From assembly GCF_043235035.1 (NCBI RefSeq), contig NZ_JAZAQF010000059.1, forward strand, positions 62,001 through 126,000: 64,000 nucleotides of DNA, in the 5' to 3' direction. This document shows positions 23,686-30,821 of this stretch, in pieces. Below the pieces are notes generated by a model. That model made no database searches, was not told where the DNA came from, and worked only from the letters and a program-made list of their open reading frames with translations. How positions within the stretch are numbered: position 1 is the stretch's first letter; each line of letters begins with the position of its first letter. This DNA is from CACIAM-69d sp001698445. GTDB lineage: Bacteria > Cyanobacteriota > Cyanobacteriia > CACIAM-69d. Made by a program: the position numbers and the translations under genes.

Positions 23686-24942
23686 TCAGAAATTGAGCTT
23701 GATGCCTCCTGCTCCTTTACTTGTGCTGCTATCCAGATATCTTAATGGATCATAATAGTAATAAATTTTGTTGTCAGAAAAACAAGGAGACCTAAAGCCG
23801 TAAATTCCATGTTCTCTATCGTGAAATTCATACTCATAAACACTTCGTTTTCCTCCTCCAGAAGGTAGATCAACGATAAATCTAGGCAGCTTGAATCCGG
23901 CAAACACACCTGTCAGTTGTTTCGAGATATCGATGGCAGTCGATAGTTTTGTGCGGAAGTGTTCTACATTGCTAACCATGTCCATTTGATAAACATAATA
24001 AGGCTGAATTCCTGAAATCCAGAGGTTCTCAATCAGACTTTTTTGTATCTCAAAGGTTGCATTAACACCATCCAAAAGAACTGTTTGGTTACGAATAGTA
24101 ACGCCTGCTTGGTTCAATGCAAGCGACGCAGTCCTAGAGCTTAACGAAATTTCAAAAGGATGATTGAAATGGCTTTGAATGGATAGCTCTCGGTTGCTTT
24201 TTTTCAAATTTTGAGCGTGTCGTGTAATGATTCTAAAGAGTGGCGTATCGAAAAAAAACAAAGATGGCTCAAATAACAATGTTCTCGTAGCCAGCCTGAT
24301 AGTCTGCAAAGATTGGATATTGCTGAGACAATTCAGCAATTCATCAATCAATTGCGGCTCCACAGAGGCAATGTCACCGCCAGACAGCAAAATATCAGTC
24401 ACATTAGAATTTACTTCTAGGTATTCTTTTAAATCTTTGACTCGAGTTTGAAAAGACTTTCCTGAAGAAGTCCAACGATACTTTGTCAGAGAATCAGTAT
24501 TGGGGCCAATTGCATAGCTTCTAGTACAGAAAGAGCAATATGCTGGACAAGCATTAGAAACCAAGAATAAGACTTTGTCAGGATATCGATGAATCAAACC
24601 ATCTTGAGGCTGAAATACCTTCTCCGTCAGAGAGTCTTGTGTTGCTTTGGGATGAGATTCTATATATTCTGACTGCAACGGAAGAAATTGCTTTCTGATT
24701 GGGTCTTGGAGAATACTTCGCCAATCAATCAATCTTAGGACATGGTGAGTTAACCTTAGAGCCATTGAATTCTTTTGAATACCTCCAACGATCTCAGAAC
24801 ATAGCTCATTGCTAACCTTTTGAGAATCCAGGTAATTCACTAATTGGTCGATACTTGCTATTGTCGAAACAGGTTTCATGATGCTGTAAAGATAGACCAT
24901 GCAAGATTCGTAACTTAAAAACTCGCTTTTTTTAGAACGCAA
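23686..24942 (-). CDS. Lysine 2,3-aminomutase-family radical SAM enzyme
   Basis: The protein matches KamA enzymes: radical SAM motif CPAYCSFC (Cys132, 136, 139), LSGGDIASVEP, NQTVLLDGVN, YYVYQMD, EHFRT and IVDLPSGGGK. Lys365 is the expected PLP lysine. Asp321 and Asp358 correspond to Asp293 and Asp330 of the clostridial lysine enzyme, which hold the side-chain amine; the 37-residue spacing and the 7 residues to the lysine are kept. So a basic substrate (lysine or arginine) giving a beta-amino acid is likely, not glutamate. The start is unclear: TTG 24942 abuts the upstream stop, ATGs lie at 24900 and 24879. It is near the top of the operon. Confidence 0.87.
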   Translation of the reverse strand: MRSKKSEFLSYESCMVYLYSIMKPVSTIASIDQLVNYLDSQKVSNELCSEIVGGIQKNSMALRLTHHVLRLIDWRSILQDPIRKQFLPLQSEYIESHPKATQDSLTEKVFQPQDGLIHRYPDKVLFLVSNACPAYCSFCTRSYAIGPNTDSLTKYRWTSSGKSFQTRVKDLKEYLEVNSNVTDILLSGGDIASVEPQLIDELLNCLSNIQSLQTIRLATRTLLFEPSLFFFDTPLFRIITRHAQNLKKSNRELSIQSHFNHPFEISLSSRTASLALNQAGVTIRNQTVLLDGVNATFEIQKSLIENLWISGIQPYYVYQMDMVSNVEHFRTKLSTAIDISKQLTGVFAGFKLPRFIVDLPSGGGKRSVYEYEFHDREHGIYGFRSPCFSDNKIYYYYDPLRYLDSSTSKGAGGIKLNF

Positions 24943-25182
24943 TCAATTACTCTTGGAATCTGCTTGAAAAGCTAGAGTTGATTTTCTATTTGCTCTATCA
25001 ATCAACGAAAACAAGGAGATCAATCTCTTTGCTCCCCACCATTGGTGTGTAATCAGTGCCGAGAGATACTTGCTAGATAGCCTCTTGTTAGGATAGCGAT
25101 AGCTATCTAAGCGCTGTGACACCATGGAGTGTTTAGGAAGTTTAAAATTGATGTCGATTGATTTTGATAACAGAATTGGCAC
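24943..25182 (-). CDS. Small basic ORF at the head of the island operon, uncertain
   Basis: An open frame of 79 codons from a GTG at 25182 (60 from ATG at 25125) ends in TGA directly before the TTG start of the aminomutase frame. It is rich in Arg, Lys and Ser and contains ITHQWWGAKRLISLFSLIDR, which could form an amphipathic helix. I recognise no family and see no good Shine-Dalgarno. It could be a short accessory protein, a peptide substrate for the island's enzymes, a remnant of a longer gene, or noncoding. Confidence 0.35.
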   Translation of the reverse strand: MPILLSKSIDINFKLPKHSMVSQRLDSYRYPNKRLSSKYLSALITHQWWGAKRLISLFSLIDRANRKSTLAFQADSKSN

Positions 25183-25415
25183 AGATAATATTCCGTAGAA
25201 TATAACTGGTATTTCGTGATTTGTTATTTATGAATAGATTTTCTTTAGATCTTAAAAAAATATATAAAGCACTTCTTTGTCAAACAGAGTGTGACCTGAA
25301 GGCTAGAGCCTTCTAAAATCAAGTATTTTCGAGGTTCGGCTATACCTCATAGCCCTTAAAAGTGCTGTATGACTCAGTTGCCTGAAATCCTAATCTTTCC
25401 GTGAAATCCCGGTTG

Positions 25416-25494
25416 CCCTCATCCTCTAGCCCCTTCGCCTAAGGGGAGCCAGAGTCATCTCTCTTCCAAGTCAAGAGCGGGGTTGGGGTGAGGG
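25416..25494. repeat. CCCTCA...TGAGGG inverted-repeat element
   Basis: The ends CCCTCATCC and GGGGTGAGGG are imperfect inverted repeats, with CCCCTTCGCCTAAGGGG as an inner hairpin. Elements beginning CCCTCACCCC and ending GGGGTGAGGG are widespread non-coding repeats in cyanobacteria. It sits at the island border and could have mediated recombination. Confidence 0.6.
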
Positions 25495-25552
25495 AAATTG
25501 ACCCTGCACAAGCTTGACTCATGGCTCTTTTCGAGGGATGAACTGAAATGAC

Positions 25553-25582
25553 AGCAGCCCCTAAGCCCCTTAGTTACGACGA
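25553..25582. repeat. Dispersed palindromic repeat, copy 3 (inverted, degenerate)
   Basis: GCCCCTAAGCCCCTTAGTTACGACGA is the reverse complement, with several changes, of the GTCGTAACAAGGGGCTTAAG core seen at 3431-3483. It lies about 110 bp before the Uma2 gene. Confidence 0.45.
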
Positions 25583-25690
25583 TTGGGGCACAGCAAATCA
25601 GCCATTGCAGCATCAGCCCCATTCCAGAATTTGCAATAGAATCCAATCAACAGAAACAATCTCGCGGCGCTGTTCGCTGGCTGCGTGCCT

Positions 25691-26269
25691 ATGACGGTTT
25701 CGATCGCCCCGATCGCCACCCTGGCGGAATTTCTCGATCGCCCCGATCTCGAAGATTCACCTGCTTGGGAATATCTCGATGGTGTGGCAGTCCAAAAACC
25801 CATGCCCAAGTTTCGCCATTCCTTACTGCAAAAACGCCTCATTCGAGCGATCGATGCGGTAGGCGATCGCTACACAGCCATGCCGGAGTTGCGCTGCACC
25901 TTTGGCGATCGCTCGATCGTCCCCGATGTGGCGGTGATTGCTTGGGAACGGGTGGCACTGACGGATGAGGGCGAGCCGATCGATCAATTCTTGGCGGCTC
26001 CAGATTGGATCATCGAAATTTTGTCGCCCGAACAACCGGCTAATCGGGTGATGGATCAGCTGCTGCACAGTTTGCAGTTTGGGAGCCGGTTGGCTTGGTT
26101 GGTTGATCCCCAGGATCAATCGATCCTTGCCCTATTGCCCGATCGCCCGCCGTTAATCGGTCGGCGGGCGGATCCCTTGCCTTGCTTGCCGGACTTGCCC
26201 CTGACCCTGACGGCGGAGCAGATTTTTGGTTGGCTGAAGGTGGGTTCACAACCGGAGGAAGCATCGTGA
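25691..26269 (+). CDS. Uma2 family endonuclease-like protein (DUF820)
   Basis: The 192-residue protein matches Uma2/DUF820, a PD-(D/E)XK-fold family that is greatly expanded in cyanobacteria. It has the EYLDGVAVQKPMPKFRHS segment, VVPDV-like SIVPDVAVIAWE, APDWIIEILSPEQPANRVMD and AWLVDPQDQSI. The nuclease activity and biological role of the family are not established. Its stop codon overlaps the GTG start of ureD (GTGA), so the two genes are probably translationally coupled. Start ATG at 25691, two codons inside the longest frame. Confidence 0.85.
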   Translation: MTVSIAPIATLAEFLDRPDLEDSPAWEYLDGVAVQKPMPKFRHSLLQKRLIRAIDAVGDRYTAMPELRCTFGDRSIVPDVAVIAWERVALTDEGEPIDQFLAAPDWIIEILSPEQPANRVMDQLLHSLQFGSRLAWLVDPQDQSILALLPDRPPLIGRRADPLPCLPDLPLTLTAEQIFGWLKVGSQPEEAS

Positions 26270-27147
26270 CCGTCGCGCCCCAGCCAACGCCCGAAACCGA
26301 TCGCGCCTGGCATGGATCGTTCGCGTTGCGGTTTGACCGATCGGGCGATCGCACCCAGGTTCAGGCCAAAACCCGATCGCCCTTGCAATTTCAGCGGCCC
26401 TTTTATCCCGAAGGGCCAGCGGTTTGCCACGCGGCCATGTTGCATGTGGCGGGGGGGATGGTCGGGGGCGATCGCCTGTCGATCACGTTGGACTTGGAGC
26501 CGGAAACGGCCGCCCTGGTGACAACGGTGTCGGCGGCCAAGATCTACGGCAGCCGGGGGCGATCACTGGTTGACCCGGCCGGGCGGTTTGCCCAGCAATC
26601 GGTGCAGGTGCGGGTGGGCGAAGGGGCGCACCTGGAATGGTTGCCCCAGGAGACGATTATTTTTGATGGCGCGCTCTATGAGCAGCGATCGCGCATTGAC
26701 CTGGCGGCCGGAGCCAGTTGGCTGGGTAGTGAGATTGTGCGGCTGGGGCGCACGGCCGGCGGTGAGCGCTACGGCTGCGGTGAGTGGCGATCGCGCCTGG
26801 AAGTGTGGCAGGGTGATCGATTGGTCTGGCTCGATCCGCAACGGATTGATGCGACTGACCCGGCCACCCGCGACGGTTCCCATGGGTTGGCCGGTTGCCC
26901 GATCGTCGGGACGCTGGCTTGGATTGGTCAGGAATTGCCCAAGGAGCTGATTGCGGAAGCGCGATCGCACCTGCCCACAGGCGATCGGGTCGATTGCGGC
27001 ATCACGCGGCTGCAAACGGGGCTGCTCTGTCGCTATCGGGGCCATTCGGTCAGTGAGGCCCGGCGCTGGTTCTGGCAGGTGTGGGATTTGGTGCGCCGCA
27101 GCCAGCGCGATCGCCCCGCGATCGTCTCCCGGTTTTGGCCGCTATAG
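26266..27147 (+). CDS. ureD: Urease accessory protein UreD
   Basis: The 293-residue protein fits UreD/UreH: WHGSFALRFDRSGDRTQVQA, then RPFYPEGPAVCHAAMLHVAG, GGMVGGDRLSITLDLEPETA, VTTVSAAKIYGS and LEWLPQETIIFDGALYEQRS. UreD binds apo-urease with UreF and UreG so that nickel and CO2 can be loaded; those partners are not in the window. GTG at 26266 is chosen because the upstream frame codes for the Uma2 region in another frame and is not UreD-like. ureA follows after 110 bp. Confidence 0.9.
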   Translation: MTVAPQPTPETDRAWHGSFALRFDRSGDRTQVQAKTRSPLQFQRPFYPEGPAVCHAAMLHVAGGMVGGDRLSITLDLEPETAALVTTVSAAKIYGSRGRSLVDPAGRFAQQSVQVRVGEGAHLEWLPQETIIFDGALYEQRSRIDLAAGASWLGSEIVRLGRTAGGERYGCGEWRSRLEVWQGDRLVWLDPQRIDATDPATRDGSHGLAGCPIVGTLAWIGQELPKELIAEARSHLPTGDRVDCGITRLQTGLLCRYRGHSVSEARRWFWQVWDLVRRSQRDRPAIVSRFWPL

Positions 27148-27257
27148 CTGCGATCGCCCCGAAACCCAAAATCTTCGCAATCAATCGGTGACCTGCTAGA
27201 CAAATCGCGGTACAACCAACAACAGAGTATTGGCAAGATGACCTGCGCGATCGCCCT

Positions 27258-27560
27258 ATGCAACTCACGCCCCAAGAAAAGGACAAGCTGCTAATTTTCA
27301 CCGCCGCGCTGCTGGCCGAGCGCCGCAAAAATCGCGGACTGAAGCTCAACTACCCGGAAGCCGTGGCCTATCTGACGGCGGCCATTTTGGAAGGGGCGCG
27401 AGACGGCAAAACCGTGGCGGAACTGATGGCGGAGGGGACAACGCTGCTCACCCGAGATGAGGTGATGGAAGGGGTAGCAGAGATGATCCACGATGTGCAG
27501 GTGGAAGCGACGTTTCCCGACGGCACGAAATTGGTGACCGTGCATGACCCCATTCGTTAG
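27258..27560 (+). CDS. ureA: Urease gamma subunit
   Basis: The 100-residue protein is a full-length urease gamma chain: MQLTPQEKDKLLIFTAALLA, AERRKNRGLKLNYPEAVAYL, EGARDGKTVAELM, LTRDEVMEGVAEM and the IHDVQVEATFPDGTKLVTVH end. It forms the (alpha-beta-gamma)3 urease trimer with UreB and UreC, which hydrolyses urea to ammonia and CO2 in the cytoplasm. The last codons and the stop lie in the first unit of a 15-bp triple tandem repeat. Confidence 0.96.
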   Translation: MQLTPQEKDKLLIFTAALLAERRKNRGLKLNYPEAVAYLTAAILEGARDGKTVAELMAEGTTLLTRDEVMEGVAEMIHDVQVEATFPDGTKLVTVHDPIR

Positions 27561-27592
27561 TGCCCCATTCGTTAGTGCCCCATTCGTTAGTA
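27548..27592. repeat. 15-bp tandem repeat x3 across the ureA stop codon
   Basis: CCCCATTCGTTAGTG is repeated at 27548-27562, 27563-27577 and 27578-27592 (last base A). The first unit contains the ureA stop codon TAG at 27558-27560. Each unit has the same TTAG, so copy-number change would not alter UreA but would change the spacing to ureB. Confidence 0.9.
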
Positions 27593-27659
27593 GGAGTGGA
27601 TGGCCATGCATCCCGAATGTGCGCCCCTACTGTTCAAATTTGCGACAAGGAAGAATGTC

Positions 27660-28034
27660 ATGATTCCCGGTGAATTAATTGTTGAACCCGGCGAGATTGA
27701 ATTGAATGTGGGCCGATCGCCCGTGACAATCACGGTGGAAAACCGGGGCGATCGGCCGATTCAGGTGGGATCACATTTTCATTTTTTTGAAGTGAATGAA
27801 GCCCTCGTGTTCGATCGTGCCGCGGCTCGGGGAACCCATTTGGATATCCCATCAGGAACGGCGGTGCGCTTTGAACCGGGTGATGAGAAAACGGTGACGC
27901 TGGTTCCTTTTGCCGGAACCCGAGAAATCTACGGGTTTAATGCACTGGTAGAAGGGCCACTGGAGGGCAATCAACTCAGCAAAAAATCAAAGGAAAAATC
28001 CGAGAAAAAAGCTGAGAAAAAATCCCGCAAGTAA
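27660..28034 (+). CDS. ureB: Urease beta subunit
   Basis: The 124-residue protein has the UreB pattern: MIPGELIVEPGEIELNVG, TITVENRGDRPIQVGSHFHF, FEVNEALVFDRAAARGTHLD, IPSGTAVRFEPGDEKTVTLV and REIYGFNALVEGPL. It ends with a Lys/Ser/Glu tail of about 18 residues (KKSKEKSEKKAEKKSRK) beyond the usual end, which is likely disordered. ATG 27660 is used, not the ATG at 27600, because family members begin MIPGE. ureC is not next but about 930 bp away, past a GST gene. Confidence 0.95.
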   Translation: MIPGELIVEPGEIELNVGRSPVTITVENRGDRPIQVGSHFHFFEVNEALVFDRAAARGTHLDIPSGTAVRFEPGDEKTVTLVPFAGTREIYGFNALVEGPLEGNQLSKKSKEKSEKKAEKKSRK

Positions 28035-28352
28035 TGTCTATTCGAGATGGTTACGAGATGAGGTTGAGAGCCTGTCTGACTGGCAGCCGTTTTTGTCAGT
28101 ATGGCATATGCTCAAACCTCAATTTCTGTCAGCACAAGCGATCAAGGCGATCAGTAGTTTGAGGTTGATTAACAAGCAACGCAATGGGTTTTGCGATTCG
28201 CTTTTGGGTTAATTGCTAGTACCAGGGTAGTGCCACAAAACGATCTTGATTACCCAATTGTGGGCGATGAAACTGTGATGTATGTGGTGAACATCGAACA
28301 CGATCAATCACAATCAACGATGTCAGCTATCGATAGGGGACGCAATTGAACG
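28035..28352. other. Spacer between ureB and the GST gene; possible toxin-gene remnant
   Basis: No intact gene is seen in this 318-bp gap. In one frame the stretch 28260-28310 reads VGDETVMYVVNIEHD, which resembles the C-terminus of RelE/ParE-type toxins, but the frame is short and has no start, so at best it is a decayed fragment. Short repeats of TTTGAGGTT/AACCTCAA are also present at 28114-28170. Confidence 0.3.
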
Positions 28353-28976
28353 ATGTATCGCCTATATCAATTTCAGTCATCAGGTAATTGCTACAAAATT
28401 CGGCTGCTCTTAACCCAATTGCAACTACCATTTGAGTGCCATGAAATTGACATCTTAAACGGAGAGTCCAGAACGGAAGCGTTTCTAAACATCAATCCCA
28501 ATGGCCGCATTCCAGTGTTAGAACTGGCTCCGGGAGATTACTTGAGCGAGTCCAATGCCATATTGGCTTATTTGGCAGAAGACACCCCCTTTAACGTCTC
28601 CGATCGCCGATCGCGCGCGGCCGTTTGGCAATGGCTGTTTTTTGAGCAATATAGCCACGAGCCTTACATTGCTACATCACGATTTTGGCGAGCCATTCTC
28701 AAGGATTCTGACACCTATCGAGAAGCCCTTCAACAAAAACAAGCTCCTGGCTATGCCGCCCTCGGAGTCCTCGACCAAGCCCTCAAACAGTCGGACTTTT
28801 TAGTCGAAAATCGCTATTCCATTGCCGATATTGCGCTGTTTGCTTATACCCATTTAGCCGATGAGGGGGGATTTGATTTAGCCCCATTTCCCCACGTCTT
28901 GGCTTGGATTGAGCGTGTCAAAGCCCAGCCCAACTACATTTCCATTCTGGAGGAAGTCGGATGCCCTACCGTCTAG
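28353..28976 (+). CDS. Glutathione S-transferase family protein
   Basis: The 207-residue protein has an N-terminal thioredoxin-like domain (MYRLYQFQSSGNCYKIRLLL, FECHEIDILNGESR, NINPNGRIPVLEL, LSESNAILAYLAE) and the helical GST C-terminal domain (VWQWLFFEQYSHEPYI, NRYSIADIALFAYTHLADE). The ESNAI motif binds the gamma-glutamyl part of glutathione. Its 3' end contains the Shine-Dalgarno GGAGGAAG of ureC and overlaps the ureC start by 16 bp, so it is transcribed with the urease genes. Its placement between ureB and ureC is unusual. Confidence 0.9.
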   Translation: MYRLYQFQSSGNCYKIRLLLTQLQLPFECHEIDILNGESRTEAFLNINPNGRIPVLELAPGDYLSESNAILAYLAEDTPFNVSDRRSRAAVWQWLFFEQYSHEPYIATSRFWRAILKDSDTYREALQQKQAPGYAALGVLDQALKQSDFLVENRYSIADIALFAYTHLADEGGFDLAPFPHVLAWIERVKAQPNYISILEEVGCPTV

Positions 28977-30670
28977 ATCGCCGCACCTACGCTGAAACCT
29001 ACGGGCCCACCACGGGCGATCGCCTGCGATTGGCCGACACCGAATTACTCATTGAAATCGAAAAAGACCTGACGGTTTATGGCGATGAAGTGAAATTTGG
29101 CGGCGGCAAAACGATCCGGGATGGCATGGGTCAATCACCGATTACCAATCGTGACGGCGCAATGGATACGGTGATTACGAATGCCGTGATCCTCGATTGG
29201 TGGGGCGTGATTAAAGCCGACATTGGCATCAAACAGGGCAAAATTGCGGCGATCGGGAAGGCCGGCAACCCCTACACCCAAGCGGGCGTGGACATCATCA
29301 TCGGCCCCGGCACGGAAATCATCGCGGGCGAAGGGGCGATCGTCACGGCCGGCGGCATTGACACCCACATCCACTTCATCTGTCCCCAACAAATCGAAAC
29401 GGCCCTGGCCGCTGGGATCACGACAATGATCGGCGGTGGCACGGGCCCCGCCGCCGGAACCAACGCCACCACCTGCACCCCCGGCCCCTGGCACATGGCG
29501 CGGATGTTGGAAGCGGCGGAAGCCTTTCCGATGAATTTGGGCTTTTTGGGCAAGGGCAACAGCGGCCAACCGGCGGGCCTGGTGGAACAGGTGAAGGCCG
29601 GGGCGATCGGGCTGAAGCTACATGAGGACTGGGGAACCACACCCGCCGCGATCGACACCTGCCTCAGCGTCGCCGAAGAGTATGACATCCAGGTGGCGAT
29701 CCACACGGACACCCTGAACGAAGCGGGCTTTGTGGAAGCGACCGTGGCCGCCTTCAAGGGCCGTACGATCCACACCTTCCACACCGAGGGCGCGGGCGGC
29801 GGCCATGCCCCGGACATCATCAAGGTCTGCGGCTTGCCCAACGTGCTGCCCTCTTCGACCAACCCGACGCGCCCCTACACGGTGAACACGATCGAGGAGC
29901 ACCTCGATATGTTGATGGTGTGTCACCACCTCGATCGCGCCATTCCCGAGGATGTGGCCTTCGCTGAGTCGCGGATTCGCCGGGAAACGATCGCCGCCGA
30001 AGACATCCTGCACGACCTGGGGGCGATCGCCATGATGTCGTCGGATTCCCAAGCCATGGGCCGAATTGGCGAAAGCATCATCCGCACCTGGCAAACGGCC
30101 CACAAAATGAAGGTGCAACGCGGCTCCCTGCCCCAAGACCCGGCCCGCCACGATAACACCCGCGCCAAACGCTACATCGCCAAATACACGATCAACCCGG
30201 CGATCGCCCACGGGATTGCCAATCATGTGGGGTCGATCGAACCGGGCAAACTGGCGGATCTCTGCCTTTGGAAACCAGCATTCTTTGGCGTGAAACCGGA
30301 GTTGGTGATCAAGGGCGGGGCGATCGCCTGGGCCCAAATGGGCGATGCCAACGCCAGCATCCCCACGCCGCAACCGGTGCATGGCCGCCCGATGTTCGCC
30401 AGCTTCGGCAAAGCAATCCAGAGCACCAGCCTCACCTTCGTCTCGAAAGCCGCCCTCAAGGCCGGGGTTCCCGATAAATTGGGTCTCCAGCGGCAAGCCG
30501 TCGCCGTGTCAGGGATTCGATCGATCCGCAAATCCGACATGAAGCTGAACGATGCCCAACCGACGATCGAAGTGGATCCACAAACCTATGAAGTGTTTGC
30601 CGATGGGCAACTGTTGACCTGCGAACCGGCGGCGGTGCTGCCCATGGCCCAGCGATATTTCCTGTTCTAG
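28961..30670 (+). CDS. ureC: Urease alpha (catalytic) subunit
   Basis: The 569-residue protein is full-length UreC. Nickel-centre residues are visible: HIHFICPQQ (two His), GAIGLKLHEDWG (the carbamylated Lys and a His), VAIHTDTLNEAGF, HTFHTEGAGGGHAPD and the catalytic flap region MVCHHLD. The C-terminus (LPMAQRYFLF) is the normal family end. Urease splits urea to ammonia and carbamate, giving a nitrogen source. ATG 28961 has a strong ribosome site inside the GST gene (GGAGGAAGTCGG-ATG). Confidence 0.97.
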   Translation: MPYRLDRRTYAETYGPTTGDRLRLADTELLIEIEKDLTVYGDEVKFGGGKTIRDGMGQSPITNRDGAMDTVITNAVILDWWGVIKADIGIKQGKIAAIGKAGNPYTQAGVDIIIGPGTEIIAGEGAIVTAGGIDTHIHFICPQQIETALAAGITTMIGGGTGPAAGTNATTCTPGPWHMARMLEAAEAFPMNLGFLGKGNSGQPAGLVEQVKAGAIGLKLHEDWGTTPAAIDTCLSVAEEYDIQVAIHTDTLNEAGFVEATVAAFKGRTIHTFHTEGAGGGHAPDIIKVCGLPNVLPSSTNPTRPYTVNTIEEHLDMLMVCHHLDRAIPEDVAFAESRIRRETIAAEDILHDLGAIAMMSSDSQAMGRIGESIIRTWQTAHKMKVQRGSLPQDPARHDNTRAKRYIAKYTINPAIAHGIANHVGSIEPGKLADLCLWKPAFFGVKPELVIKGGAIAWAQMGDANASIPTPQPVHGRPMFASFGKAIQSTSLTFVSKAALKAGVPDKLGLQRQAVAVSGIRSIRKSDMKLNDAQPTIEVDPQTYEVFADGQLLTCEPAAVLPMAQRYFLF

Positions 30671-30760
30671 CCTGTTCCAGATCGCTTGAGGAATTGCCGT
30701 TTGCCTAAGGGGCCAATTTGGGATGCTCGGTTGAACCCGCTGGCCCTGTCAGGTGCTTAT

Positions 30761-30789
30761 TTGATTTCTGTACAGATTTTTGCTAAACT
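30761..30789 (+). promoter_or_regulatory. Candidate recA promoter with LexA-like half-site
   Basis: TTGATT (30761-30766), a 17-bp spacer and TAAACT (30784-30789) with an upstream TGC fit an extended -10 sigma-70 promoter. The spacer contains CTGTACAG (30769-30776), a palindrome resembling half of the cyanobacterial LexA box. It lies 33 bp before the ATG at 30822. Confidence 0.5.
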
Positions 30790-30821
30790 GGGGAAGCTCT
30801 TTCGTCTTGAGGGTTTTCGGG

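Larger units (their letters stand above)
25183..25690. other. Intergenic right border of the AT-rich island
   Basis: No gene is seen. On the minus strand TTGACA at 25283-25278 followed by AT-rich sequence is a possible promoter for the island operon. A perfect hairpin GAAGGC-TAGA-GCCTTC lies at 25298-25313. Base composition changes near 25300-25400 from AT-rich to the chromosomal type. A MITE-like inverted element (25416-25494) and a degenerate copy of the dispersed palindromic repeat (25553-25582) mark this border. Confidence 0.5.

Noticed and set aside
17641..25182. Known toxin cluster (cylindrospermopsin, saxitoxin or guanitoxin)
   Set aside because: Only the amidinotransferase is shared in type; PKS/NRPS and the other marker genes are missing.
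17641..25182. Prophage or integrative element
   Set aside because: No integrase, transposase, phage structural gene or flanking tRNA was found at either edge.
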